Of a DNA stretch of 39,635 nt, positions 13,842 to 21,732 are shown piece by piece. Positions within the stretch are counted from its first letter, which is position 1, and each line of letters opens with the position of its first letter. Source of the DNA: an uncultured Thermomicrobium sp. (lineage in GTDB: Bacteria; Chloroflexota; Chloroflexia; Thermomicrobiales; Thermomicrobiaceae); assembly GCA_938028665.1 (NCBI GenBank), contig CALIMB010000086.1, positions 1 through 39,635 of the forward strand, in the 5' to 3' direction. The notes beneath the pieces were generated by a model. The model ran no database searches and was not told where the DNA came from. It saw only the letters and a list, made by a program, of their open reading frames with translations. A program made the position numbers and the translations under genes.

Positions 13842-15896
13842 TCACACGCGAGCTGGTTGACCGATCAGTAAGCAGCCGAGCTCCTCAGTTGCGATAGGTG
13901 CCTGAACGGGGAGTGAACGATCGAAGAGGAGATAGCGTGAGCCGATGATCGCACAGGCACACTGCCCGGTTAGGGCCGACAGCGAGAGCTCAGCAGGCGC
14001 TCGCAGCGCGTGACACCAGCCATCAGCGGCACGGAAGCAGATCGCACCAGTACTGTCGATAACGGCGAGTGGCCGACGCTCACGCCGGAAGGGACCGATT
14101 CTCCGGCGCACAGTCGCAGTGAACACACGGTAGAATTCATTTTCGAATTGAAGTTCGAGACACTGTGACGGAACGCCAAGGGCCTGTGCCGCCAGTTGCA
14201 GTGCTTCTGCGCGACTGATCCGTATCTTGGTTGAGCTACCCGAAGGTTCCTCAAGTGCTGTGGCGCGAATGCGCGCTGCATGCCTTTCTGGAATTGGCTC
14301 GACAACAACTTGGACGCTGCGTGGATCTGCACCAAGAGCGACGAGCTGATGCTCGAGACGCTGGATAGTGGCCTGGAGCTCGGCTCCGGAATACAGGTGT
14401 ACCTCTTCGATCACGCTCAGCGGGGTTGTTGTCGCGCCAATCGCGGCCATCACTTCAGCATGGTGTGCGATCGCGAGCGGAAGGCGGAGCCGTTTGGCCA
14501 GTGCTGGTGCAAGCACGCCAGCGCCGCCCCCGAGGCCAATCAGGTGGGGTTGCTGTAACTCGTAGTCCTGCATCAGTTCTCGTGCCAGTGGGACGAGCGC
14601 ATCAACCGCCCGCGCCAAGACTTCCTGCGCTGTCTCGTCAACCGTGCGCCCGAGCAGATCGGCGAGCGGTTGGAACGCAGCGCGAGCGCGCTCACGATCA
14701 CCAAAAGCGTAGTCGTGCGGTGCGAGCAATCCCAGGGCATTCGCTGCATCTGTCAGTGTTAAGGCGGCAGTTCGACCGTTCTGGTCGCGAACCACAACAT
14801 AATCGGGAGTGTCGCCCGGCAGCGGTGCGATGAAGGCGAGCGCAAAAGGCGGCTTGAGGTCGCTGGTAAAACTGACATAGGGCAGGCCAGCGATATGGGC
14901 GCTGCGGGGGCCGAGGCCGATGATTTGGCGGTGTGCGACGCGGATGAGTGAGCCGCCGCCCAGCCCGGCGACATGGACGTCGACTGAGCGCAGGCAGGTT
15001 GGATGCTGCATGATACGCACGTAGCGCAGGACGGGGCGGCCGTCGCGAATAACGCCAAGGTTCGTGCTTGTACCTCCGACCTCGACAAAGAGTGCATCGA
15101 CGGTCGGATGTTCTCGTAATGCACCTGCGACACTGGCTGCTGGACCAGACAGCATGCTTGTCGCTGGAAGCTCAGCGAGTTGATCGATTGACGCCACGCT
15201 CAGATCACCCGTCAGGATCATGGCCGGAGCGAGAATGCCAGCTTCTTGCAGTGCCGCACGTACCCACTGAGTTGTCTTGCGCATGCATGGCAGGATGCTC
15301 GCGTTGATCGCTGCCGTCACCGTGCGAACTTCCAAGCCGTAGAGACCGGTCAGTTGATGGCCCGCTGTGGCGGGAAGACCGAGATCACCGGCTATGGCAA
15401 GCGCGAGGCGTTCCGGTTCTGGATCCTCGACGGCATAAGCAGCCGAAATGGCAACGGCACGGGCCCCAGATCGGCTGAGAGACTCGAGGGCAGCTCGTAC
15501 CCTCTCAGGGGTTACTGCTTCACGATCCAGGTAGGTGTAATGGAGGGTGAGTGTGCGCCCGGGAGCAAGTTTGATCTGATCTAGTCGCGTCCGCTGTTGA
15601 GTTTGCCGCCGCTCCGCACGTGGGCCGATGGCGAGGATCCCAACCGGTACAACATCGCCTTCGAGCAGCGCATTGACTGCTTGCGTCGTGCTGAAGGTGA
15701 CCACGCGGATTTCTTCTGGTGGGATACCAGTTTGGCGAATCAGCGCCTCTAAGGCTTGCACCGCCCCGGCTGCAACACCGTGTTGGGCAGCATGCGTGGT
15801 CGGAACGGCGACGTGAGCGCATAGGTCGCCCGTTTCCTGGTGCAGCGCCACTGCCTTGGTGAACGTCCCGCCGACATCGATGCCGATGCGAATCAC
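13842..15896 (-). CDS. Hydantoinase/oxoprolinase family protein (HyuA-like)
   Basis: A 684-residue protein with an N-terminal ATP-binding fold GIDVGGTFTKAVAL (residues 4-17) and a second sugar-kinase-like element VEVGGTSTNLGVI in the middle. GLGGGSLI and GLGGGAGVLAPALA follow, as in the HyuA/methylhydantoinase/5-oxoprolinase A family. The last 180 residues are less familiar. HyuA enzymes usually work with a HyuB partner, and none is here. GTG 15896 overlaps the FTR1 stop (GTGA) with GAGAGGGGG upstream, so it is translationally coupled to the iron permease. Why an ATP-dependent amide-opening enzyme is built into an iron-uptake operon is unclear. Confidence 0.82.
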   Translation of the reverse strand: MIRIGIDVGGTFTKAVALHQETGDLCAHVAVPTTHAAQHGVAAGAVQALEALIRQTGIPPEEIRVVTFSTTQAVNALLEGDVVPVGILAIGPRAERRQTQQRTRLDQIKLAPGRTLTLHYTYLDREAVTPERVRAALESLSRSGARAVAISAAYAVEDPEPERLALAIAGDLGLPATAGHQLTGLYGLEVRTVTAAINASILPCMRKTTQWVRAALQEAGILAPAMILTGDLSVASIDQLAELPATSMLSGPAASVAGALREHPTVDALFVEVGGTSTNLGVIRDGRPVLRYVRIMQHPTCLRSVDVHVAGLGGGSLIRVAHRQIIGLGPRSAHIAGLPYVSFTSDLKPPFALAFIAPLPGDTPDYVVVRDQNGRTAALTLTDAANALGLLAPHDYAFGDRERARAAFQPLADLLGRTVDETAQEVLARAVDALVPLARELMQDYELQQPHLIGLGGGAGVLAPALAKRLRLPLAIAHHAEVMAAIGATTTPLSVIEEVHLYSGAELQATIQRLEHQLVALGADPRSVQVVVEPIPERHAARIRATALEEPSGSSTKIRISRAEALQLAAQALGVPSQCLELQFENEFYRVFTATVRRRIGPFRRERRPLAVIDSTGAICFRAADGWCHALRAPAELSLSALTGQCACAIIGSRYLLFDRSLPVQAPIATEELGCLLIGQPARV

Positions 15897-17164
15897 GCGA
15901 TCCCCCTCTCTCGATCAGTCGCACCCAGTGCACGTCTCGCTGGTGCTGATCGGTACCAGGACCAGCCGGCCCAGCCCCACGCGGCAAGATAGGCAGTAGC
16001 AAGCGTTGCCTGAGCCAGGAAAACCTCTCGGGTTGGATGGAGACCTAAAACATCGAGGAGACTACGATTGAGATTGGGGAGTTGGATGACTGAGATCGGG
16101 AGGTAGCCGATCATTTGAAGTTCCCACACAGCGTGGCCCAAGATTGCGAGGGACAAGACCATAATGATGAGAATGGCGATCGAGAGGAAGGCACGGAGGG
16201 GGAGCCGCCTTCCGAGACCAAGGACCGCCCATCCGAGTGCCATCAGAAGGAGCGCAGCGATCAGAAGACCGAGGAAAACCCAGAACTCCAGTCGTCGAGC
16301 CATCAGGACGAGTGACTGGTACAACACCGCTGTCTCTACGCCCTCACGGTAGACAGCCGTAAAGCCAAGAAGCGCGATCGCTGATGCCTTGCCAGTTGCA
16401 ACGGCCTCCCACGCGTGTCCTCGCAGGTATTCCATCCAGCGACGAGTGTCGATCCGACGCAGTAGCCAGAGGCTGATCGAGATCATCAGCGCCACTGCCA
16501 GGAGCGACATTCCAATCTCCAAGAGTTCTCGACCGATCGGAACTACCCGCAGGACAACAACCAGGGCCAGCCAGGTGAAGAGACTGGCAGGGATTGCGAG
16601 AGTGGCTCCGATCCAGAGGGGACGACGAAGACGCGGTTGATGAGTGCCTACAAAGCCGAGTAAAGCTGCGATCACGAGAATCGCTTCGATCCCTTCGCGA
16701 AGGAGGATCGAAAAAGAGGCAAGCCCGACGAAGAGTGGTGCAGCAAGGCCAGGACCTCCAACGAGCCGCTCGACTTCGACAAGCCCGTTCTCGATCTCCA
16801 GAAGAAGCCGTTCGATTTCGGAAGATGGTGCGCCACGTTCAATGAGCTGCCGCCATTGAGCGAACTTGACTTCCATTGCAAACGTAAAGTTGGGATCAGC
16901 GACTCGGAGTGGAACTTCAACAAGTTCAAAGTGGTCAAGATACGCTTGCCGTGCCAGACGGAGAGCACGTTCGCGGTCTCCTGACTGGTACGCACTCTGA
17001 CTGTCCCGCATTAACTGGCGAATCGCGGCCAATTCCTGCGAGATGGTCACACCCGAAGAAGGGGATTCGGCAAGAGTGCGTGGTGCGGCGAGGGTGATCG
17101 AGGCGGCGAGCAAGGCGATGAACCATCCAAGCCTGAATAAGTAGCGTGAGGGTGCGACGGTCAC
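15893..17164 (-). CDS. FTR1-family iron permease with extracytoplasmic N-terminal domain
   Basis: A 423-residue permease for high-affinity iron uptake. A signal-like hydrophobic stretch (residues 10-26) leads into an extracytoplasmic helical domain (about 40-140) and then seven or so membrane spans. Two RExxE iron motifs are present: REGIE (156-160) and REGVE (273-277), both at the start of hydrophobic spans as the family requires. The N-terminal domain (QSAYQSGDRERALRLARQAYLDHFE) is homologous by eye to the C-terminal domain of the lipoprotein upstream. GTG 17164 overlaps the lipoprotein stop and has GAGGAGG nearby. Oxidised or reduced iron as substrate cannot be told. Confidence 0.9.
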   Translation of the reverse strand: MTVAPSRYLFRLGWFIALLAASITLAAPRTLAESPSSGVTISQELAAIRQLMRDSQSAYQSGDRERALRLARQAYLDHFELVEVPLRVADPNFTFAMEVKFAQWRQLIERGAPSSEIERLLLEIENGLVEVERLVGGPGLAAPLFVGLASFSILLREGIEAILVIAALLGFVGTHQPRLRRPLWIGATLAIPASLFTWLALVVVLRVVPIGRELLEIGMSLLAVALMISISLWLLRRIDTRRWMEYLRGHAWEAVATGKASAIALLGFTAVYREGVETAVLYQSLVLMARRLEFWVFLGLLIAALLLMALGWAVLGLGRRLPLRAFLSIAILIIMVLSLAILGHAVWELQMIGYLPISVIQLPNLNRSLLDVLGLHPTREVFLAQATLATAYLAAWGWAGWSWYRSAPARRALGATDRERGIA

Positions 17165-18288
17165 CGGAGCACCTCCTCAACCTCCTCGAGTGCGCTTTCC
17201 ACCTGGCGAATCAGCCGCTCCACTTCTCCCACCGGGCGCTCTGCTCGGATCGCGTCGCGGATTGCCTTGAAGTCCTTTTCGAGTTGTTCGACAAGTTGGC
17301 GATGACCGCGCTCCAGCAGAGACGGTTCGAGTGGCTCGAATCCCTCGAGGTAAGCGTTGGCCGCCTCTTCGTAGGCTTGGTTCGTATTGCCAGCACGGTA
17401 AGCCTGCAACGCAGCCGCGAGCTGGGCACGAATCTTGGCAAGCTGCTCTTCGGTTGACGATGTGGTTGGCGAGCTGATAGCGAAAGTGCTGCGTAGTTCA
17501 CTTGCACAATGGAGTAATCGCTCGCGCGCCGTGTTCGCCTCAGCAACTGTCGTTCCTGGAGCATCGTAGAACGACATGAAGGTTGTCTGAGCGAGTGCGT
17601 CCAAATCCTCCTGGATTCTAGTTAGAGTACTGCGTACATCTGGAGGTGCGGTCGCGGAAACGAGTGGAAATTCACGACGCAAAATATGAAAGAATCCCCA
17701 GGAATCCTGATACTCCTCGATATTGACGATCTTTCCGTTCTCAACACCCTCAAGAAACTCGCTGGCCGCAGACTCTGCCAGGAGCGCCAGCGCTGCAGCA
17801 CGGGTTACGTTTGGATCCGAAGAGCCATCGATAATAGCGCGGATCACATCTTGGAGCGCTTGACGTGCTGTCTCGTTGCGTGCTGCAGCGTCGTGAGCCT
17901 GCTGTTTGGTTGCTTCTAGGTAGTCATCCAGCGCTCTGCGGATGCTGGCGAGGTCAGAAGCGTTAAGGCGGCCTTGAACGCTTGCCCAGTATTCAGCAGC
18001 TGGATGCGCAGCATGTGCTTGGGCGAGTGTCCAGTTGCCGCGCTCGAGGTTGGCTCGGCTGGCCTCCAAGTGCCCCAACATCTCGTAAAGTATAGCGACA
18101 AACTCGCTTTCGTCCTCGCCCCCAGGAGCTCGATGACTGGTGTGAGGCGAGTCTGTGGTCGTGGTTGCTGCTGTGCTCACTGGTTGGGTTGCCGGCCGCG
18201 TCTCGACCGATGCTGAACACGCTGCGAGTACAAGCGTCAAGGCACTGTAAACAATCATCGACCGAATGGGGATCCGACCCATACCCAT
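17161..18288 (-). CDS. Lipoprotein of FTR1 iron-uptake operon
   Basis: A 375-residue predicted lipoprotein. A basic N-terminus and hydrophobic segment end in the lipobox LVLAAC (Cys24), followed by a Thr/Ser/Pro-rich linker. The first helical domain includes GVENGKIVNIEEYQDSW (about 179-195). The last domain (about 280-375; QAYRAGNTNQAYEEAANAYLEGFEPLE) matches the N-terminal domain of the FTR1 permease that follows. It probably binds or hands over iron outside the membrane, much as EfeO does for EfeU, though I see no EfeO-like motif. ATG 18288 has AAAGGG eight bases before; ATG 18282 is an alternative. First gene of the operon. Confidence 0.8.
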   Translation of the reverse strand: MGMGRIPIRSMIVYSALTLVLAACSASVETRPATQPVSTAATTTTDSPHTSHRAPGGEDESEFVAILYEMLGHLEASRANLERGNWTLAQAHAAHPAAEYWASVQGRLNASDLASIRRALDDYLEATKQQAHDAAARNETARQALQDVIRAIIDGSSDPNVTRAAALALLAESAASEFLEGVENGKIVNIEEYQDSWGFFHILRREFPLVSATAPPDVRSTLTRIQEDLDALAQTTFMSFYDAPGTTVAEANTARERLLHCASELRSTFAISSPTTSSTEEQLAKIRAQLAAALQAYRAGNTNQAYEEAANAYLEGFEPLEPSLLERGHRQLVEQLEKDFKAIRDAIRAERPVGEVERLIRQVESALEEVEEVLR

Positions 18289-18380
18289 CCTGTCGTCCCT
18301 TTCGTGGAACGCTTCCTCTCTGCTCTGCACTCCCCGATCCGGTCGCCGGCGACCAAATCCGAGTAATTTGCTCGGGATTC

Positions 18381-18409
18381 ATTCTAGAGGGCGATCAAGC
18401 ATGTGTCAA
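18381..18409 (-). promoter_or_regulatory. Sigma-70-type promoter of the iron-uptake operon
   Basis: On the minus strand, a perfect -35 TTGACA (18404-18409) and -10 TAGAAT (18381-18386, five of six) are 17 bases apart. Transcription would start near 18374, giving an 86-base leader before the lipoprotein gene. No Fur-box-like palindrome was noticed over it. Confidence 0.75.
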
Positions 18410-18865
18410 GCGCTCGTGCGTGGGCATGGTCGCATGGCGAGGCGGTGGTATACGGGGCGGACGGCTGCAAAGGTTCTTGGTGCGGACACGGTAGCCTTCG
18501 CGCGGTGAGCGCCGGAGGCGCCTGGCGTTGTGCTGCGAGTGTCCAGTTGTCTGTTGAAGCGGTGGCGATCAGAACGTCAACGGAGCTCAACGTTTCTGGT
18601 AGTCGAAAAGTGGCTGCGGGCACGATGGGTCGCTGGATGGGCGTAGACCATCTTGTGACGGCAACGTCCGTGGTGTCGCGGGGAGCGTGACCACTATGGG
18701 GACTCCCCAACGCTTGGAGTTTTCTCTCTTGACCGCTCGTCTTCACTAAGCGTACCGCGGTGTCCTTGGCATGGAATGCCTGAGAAGCTCTGAGCTACTC
18801 CCGAGCCAGTCGCGCGGGATCTATCCCGGGCCTATCCTTCGGCGAATTTCTGGCAGTGCTATGCT
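18410..18865. other. Intergenic region without recognised gene
   Basis: About 450 bases between the iron operon promoter and the end of the tenA operon. Short open frames exist but none has a motif or ribosome site. A small palindrome CGGGAT-CT-ATCCCG (18815-18828) lies 40 bases beyond the tenA stop. Its two-base centre is too tight for a good RNA hairpin and no T-run follows, so it is not a convincing terminator. Confidence 0.5.
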
Positions 18866-19531
18866 TCAGACCGGCCAGGACTCCATGCGCCAGGCGGCGT
18901 CCCAGAACATCCATTCGTACCGCGACGTAGTGACAAAATGGGCGCGGACAGCTGCGCGCCGTTCCCCGCGGAGATCCGTCACCGCGTCCTCGGTGACGTT
19001 GATCACTGCCTGAACGACCGCGGCGTACTCCGCAGATGCATAGGTAGCAATCCAGCGCTGGTAGAGTGGGTTGGGGGAGCCTGCTTTCTCAAGGTGTTTT
19101 CCTACTTCCCAGTAGATCCAGTAGCATGGCAGGACCGCTCCGAGGAGCTCCTCAAAGGGGCGATCATAGGCAATGCGAAGGAGATACGAGGTGTAGGCTA
19201 AGTTGGTGGGCGCATACGGGGTTGCAGCAATCTCTTCTGGTGAGAGTTCCCATTCGCGGAAGAAACTTTCATGAAGCGAGCGCTCCACGACGAGTGCGAT
19301 TTTGGCATGATCTGCGAAGAGTTCACACCAAGGATCACGCGGTGACTTCGCTGCTGCCAGAGCCAGGCAACGGGCGTAGTCTCGGAGGTAAAGGGCATCT
19401 TGCACGACATAGTACCGGAACGCATCTTCCGGGAGCGAGCCATCTGTCAGGCCGCGCAGGAAAGGATGAGCGAGGATTGCTGCGAAGATATCGGTGATCG
19501 AGCTCCAGAGTTCGTCTGTGAAGCGGGACAT
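18866..19531 (-). CDS. tenA: TenA family aminopyrimidine aminohydrolase/thiaminase II (TenA_C type)
   Basis: A 221-residue helical enzyme of thiamine salvage; TenA proteins hydrolyse aminopyrimidine fragments of degraded thiamine to HMP. The active-site cysteine is present (Cys136 in VLPCYWIYWEVG), with YVVQDALYLRDYAR (Asp45, Tyr48) and the C-terminal SRYEWMFWDAAW, as in the classical B. subtilis-type group. ATG 19531 has AGAAGGAG upstream, 18 bases after the paralogue's stop. Second gene of a TPP-riboswitch-controlled operon. Confidence 0.92.
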   Translation of the reverse strand: MSRFTDELWSSITDIFAAILAHPFLRGLTDGSLPEDAFRYYVVQDALYLRDYARCLALAAAKSPRDPWCELFADHAKIALVVERSLHESFFREWELSPEEIAATPYAPTNLAYTSYLLRIAYDRPFEELLGAVLPCYWIYWEVGKHLEKAGSPNPLYQRWIATYASAEYAAVVQAVINVTEDAVTDLRGERRAAVRAHFVTTSRYEWMFWDAAWRMESWPV

Positions 19532-19549
19532 TGATCGACTCCTTCTCCT

Positions 19550-20197
19550 TCAGATTGGCCATGTCATACCGGTATAGACCATGTCCCAGAACAGGTACTC
19601 GTAGCGTGCTGTAGCGAGGAAAACCCGGCGAATCGCTGGATACTCGCCGGTGCTCGAGCAACGCACGAGCTGTGTCCCGAGCCACTCAACCCAGGCGGCG
19701 AACTGCGGGCTTGTCCAGTTCTCAATCCAGCGAGCATAGGGTCCAGCCAAGCCGACCACTTGCCGAACGGTTGACCAGGCGTCGTAGTACGCCTTTTCAG
19801 CGCCCCAGAGGGCTGCAAGTGCCTCGCCAAGTGACCCGGTTGCTGCAGTAGCGAGAAGAAAGCTCGCGTAACCGAGGCAAACTGGAGTGGGCTCGACCTG
19901 TAGCTCGAGTCTTTGTTGGTGGGCATAATCCTCGAAGATGCTGAGTTCGTTGCGGAAGGCGACAGCTGCGTCCAGGAGGCCGTAGCGGAGTTCGTCGTCC
20001 GGGGCACGGGCGATGAGGAGCGCGAGGAAACGCAGACCGTCTTGGACGAATCGGTAGTCTTGCTGTACCCAAAAGTCGAAGCGCTCACGCGGAAGGCGAC
20101 CGGTGGCGAGTTCGTGGAGAAACGGATGCGCCGTCATGGCCTCCCAGATGGGGCGCGCCTCGCTCAGGAGCTCGTCGAGAAGTGGGGTGGACATCAT
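19550..20197 (-). CDS. TenA family protein lacking the catalytic cysteine (TenA_E type)
   Basis: A 215-residue TenA homologue with FWVQQDYRFVQDGLRFLALL and the C-terminal TARYEYLFWDMVY. At the catalytic position it reads ALWGAEKAYYDAW: alanine replaces the cysteine and Glu134 follows, the mark of the TenA_E group. TenA_E proteins act on other base-degraded thiamine products, and their chemistry differs from TenA_C. Start ATG 20197 or ATG 20194; GGAGG lies four or seven bases upstream. Directly downstream of the TPP riboswitch and followed by the cysteine-bearing paralogue, so the pair may do successive salvage steps. Confidence 0.88.
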   Translation of the reverse strand: MMSTPLLDELLSEARPIWEAMTAHPFLHELATGRLPRERFDFWVQQDYRFVQDGLRFLALLIARAPDDELRYGLLDAAVAFRNELSIFEDYAHQQRLELQVEPTPVCLGYASFLLATAATGSLGEALAALWGAEKAYYDAWSTVRQVVGLAGPYARWIENWTSPQFAAWVEWLGTQLVRCSSTGEYPAIRRVFLATARYEYLFWDMVYTGMTWPI

Positions 20198-20257
20198 CGC
20201 ACCTCCGGGTAACGCAGCTGGAATGAGCTGGCGATTCTGTACGGGGATACCTTGCCG

Positions 20258-20370
20258 ATGTCTGGCCTCCCTTCGCTGGTATTACCCAGATCAGGTCGTG
20301 ACCGGTCGGCGGCGGGATCCTGGGCCGCCCTCTCAGCCTGGTTCACCCAAGCTCCCGGGGCATGTCAGCG
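20258..20370 (-). promoter_or_regulatory. TPP (THI-element) riboswitch
   Basis: Reading the minus strand, the THI core is clear. A P2-like hairpin CTTGG-GTGAA-CCAGG leads into CTGAGAG. Next is a P3 stem GGCGGC/GCCGCC, then ACCTGATCTGGGTAATACCA, GCGAAGGGAGG. These match the conserved CUGAGA and ACCUGAUCUGG..AAUxCCAGCGxAGGGA boxes. The pairing of P1 and the exact ends are approximate. It lies about 60 bases before the first tenA gene. No T-run terminator follows, so control of translation (hiding GGAGG) is more likely than attenuation. Confidence 0.93.
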
Positions 20371-20938
20371 CCTCCACGGTAACCCCGCAGCGGAAGGCGT
20401 GTCAAGGGTTGAGGCGAGTCTAATACGGCGAACTCGATCCACTGGTGACAACGATAGAAGCGTCAATCCAGGTGGATCAACTTCTCAGCAGAGCGGCACT
20501 GTGTGGGATGCTTTGCCCGTTTGCGAACTCATCATTGTGCTGGTAGCTCAAGGCGAGTCTTCAACCTGGTCTCCCGGTTACTCTGCTAGCTGAAGCTTGA
20601 CATCTAGGAGAAGTTGGGTGTCTTGATCTCAGTAGCAACTTCCCTCGCCTCGAGTTTCAGGTACCCAAGCAAGGGGAAGGAGAAGCTCTCTGGGAACCAG
20701 TTGGCACGCTCTCTCGGATAGTGAACCCTGTTGTGGTCTTGAGGCCCAGATATCCGCGTGATTCATGCTGACTGACTCAGGGTATACAGCTGCTCTTGTT
20801 GGCTGGGATACCAAGGTGCTGCGCACCGCACGAGGACTCAAAACAGGGTAAAGAGGGCTGGTCGATATACTAAGACCAGGCATGATGCCCAGGTAGCGTG
20901 ACTGGGCACCACCGGGAGGGAATGTGACAGGGGGACGC
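20371..20938. other. Intergenic region between divergent tenA and rmlA
   Basis: About 570 bases with no supported gene. It should hold the minus-strand promoter for the riboswitch transcript and a plus-strand promoter for rmlA. The best rmlA signal is TATACT (20866-20871) without a good -35. A hairpin with arms TGCCCAG and CTGGGCA (20886-20892, 20902-20908) precedes the rmlA ribosome site. Confidence 0.45.
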
Positions 20939-21718
20939 ATGAAGGGGGTCGTTCTCGCAGGGGGCTTGGGAACGCGGCTCTATCCTCTGACGTTTGCGAC
21001 GAACAAGCACCTCCTGCCCGTCTACGACCAGCCCATGATCTACTACCCGATTCAAACCCTAGTGAAGGCTGGGATTGACGAGATCATGGTAGTGACTGGT
21101 GGTCCGCATGCCGGGGACTTCCTCCGTGTCTTGCGCAACGGTCGGCATCTCGGCGTTCGTCACCTTGAGTATGCGTACCAGGAAGAAGAACGAGGGATTG
21201 CGGACGCCTTAAGTCTTTGTGAGGAGTTCGCTGATGGTGAGCATCTTTGCGTGATTTTGGGAGATAATACGACTGACGCAGATATTCGTCCCGCGGTGGA
21301 GAGTTTTACCGGCGGGGCGTTGATCTTCCTGGCGCGGGTTCCTGACCCGCATCGCTTCGGTTGTCCGGTATTCGACCCAGCTGATCCGACGCGGATCGTT
21401 CGGATAGAGGAGAAGCCGAAGGAACCGAAGAGCTCGTATGCGGTCACCGGACTGTACCTCTACGATAGTCGGGTGTTTGATTTCATCCGGGAATTGGAAC
21501 CCTCGCCGCGTGGCGAATTAGAGATCACCGACGTCAATAATCGCTATTTGGAGCTCGGGCTGTTGCACTGGGTAGAGCTCAAAGGGTTCTGGAGCGATGC
21601 AGGGACATTTGAGAGCTTGCATCGCGCCAATCGCTACTGGGCAGAGCGCCGTGGATACCGTGATCCGGAGACGACGGCATTCCAGCCGATGCTCGCTGGA
21701 GGGCACAGTACGCATTGA
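20939..21718 (+). CDS. rmlA: Glucose-1-phosphate thymidylyltransferase-like nucleotidyltransferase
   Basis: A 259-residue sugar nucleotidyltransferase that would join a sugar phosphate to a nucleotide for cell-surface polysaccharide. The signature VVLAGGLGTRLYPLT (residues 4-18) is followed by NKHLLPVYDQPMIYYPIQ, an Asp-containing VILGDNTTDADI, VRIEEKPKEPKSSYAVTGLYLYD and a closing KGFWSDAGTFESL. All fit RmlA, though shorter than the usual 290. ATG 20939 follows GGGGG; a GTG at 20924 with GGGAGGG upstream is an alternative start. argS begins 14 bases downstream. Nucleotide and sugar preference are not provable here. Confidence 0.87.
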   Translation: MKGVVLAGGLGTRLYPLTFATNKHLLPVYDQPMIYYPIQTLVKAGIDEIMVVTGGPHAGDFLRVLRNGRHLGVRHLEYAYQEEERGIADALSLCEEFADGEHLCVILGDNTTDADIRPAVESFTGGALIFLARVPDPHRFGCPVFDPADPTRIVRIEEKPKEPKSSYAVTGLYLYDSRVFDFIRELEPSPRGELEITDVNNRYLELGLLHWVELKGFWSDAGTFESLHRANRYWAERRGYRDPETTAFQPMLAGGHSTH

Positions 21719-21732
21719 CAGACGGAGGCGCA

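Noticed and set aside
18815-18828. Palindrome after the tenA operon as a terminator
   Set aside because: The two-base centre cannot form a stable hairpin loop and there is no T-run.
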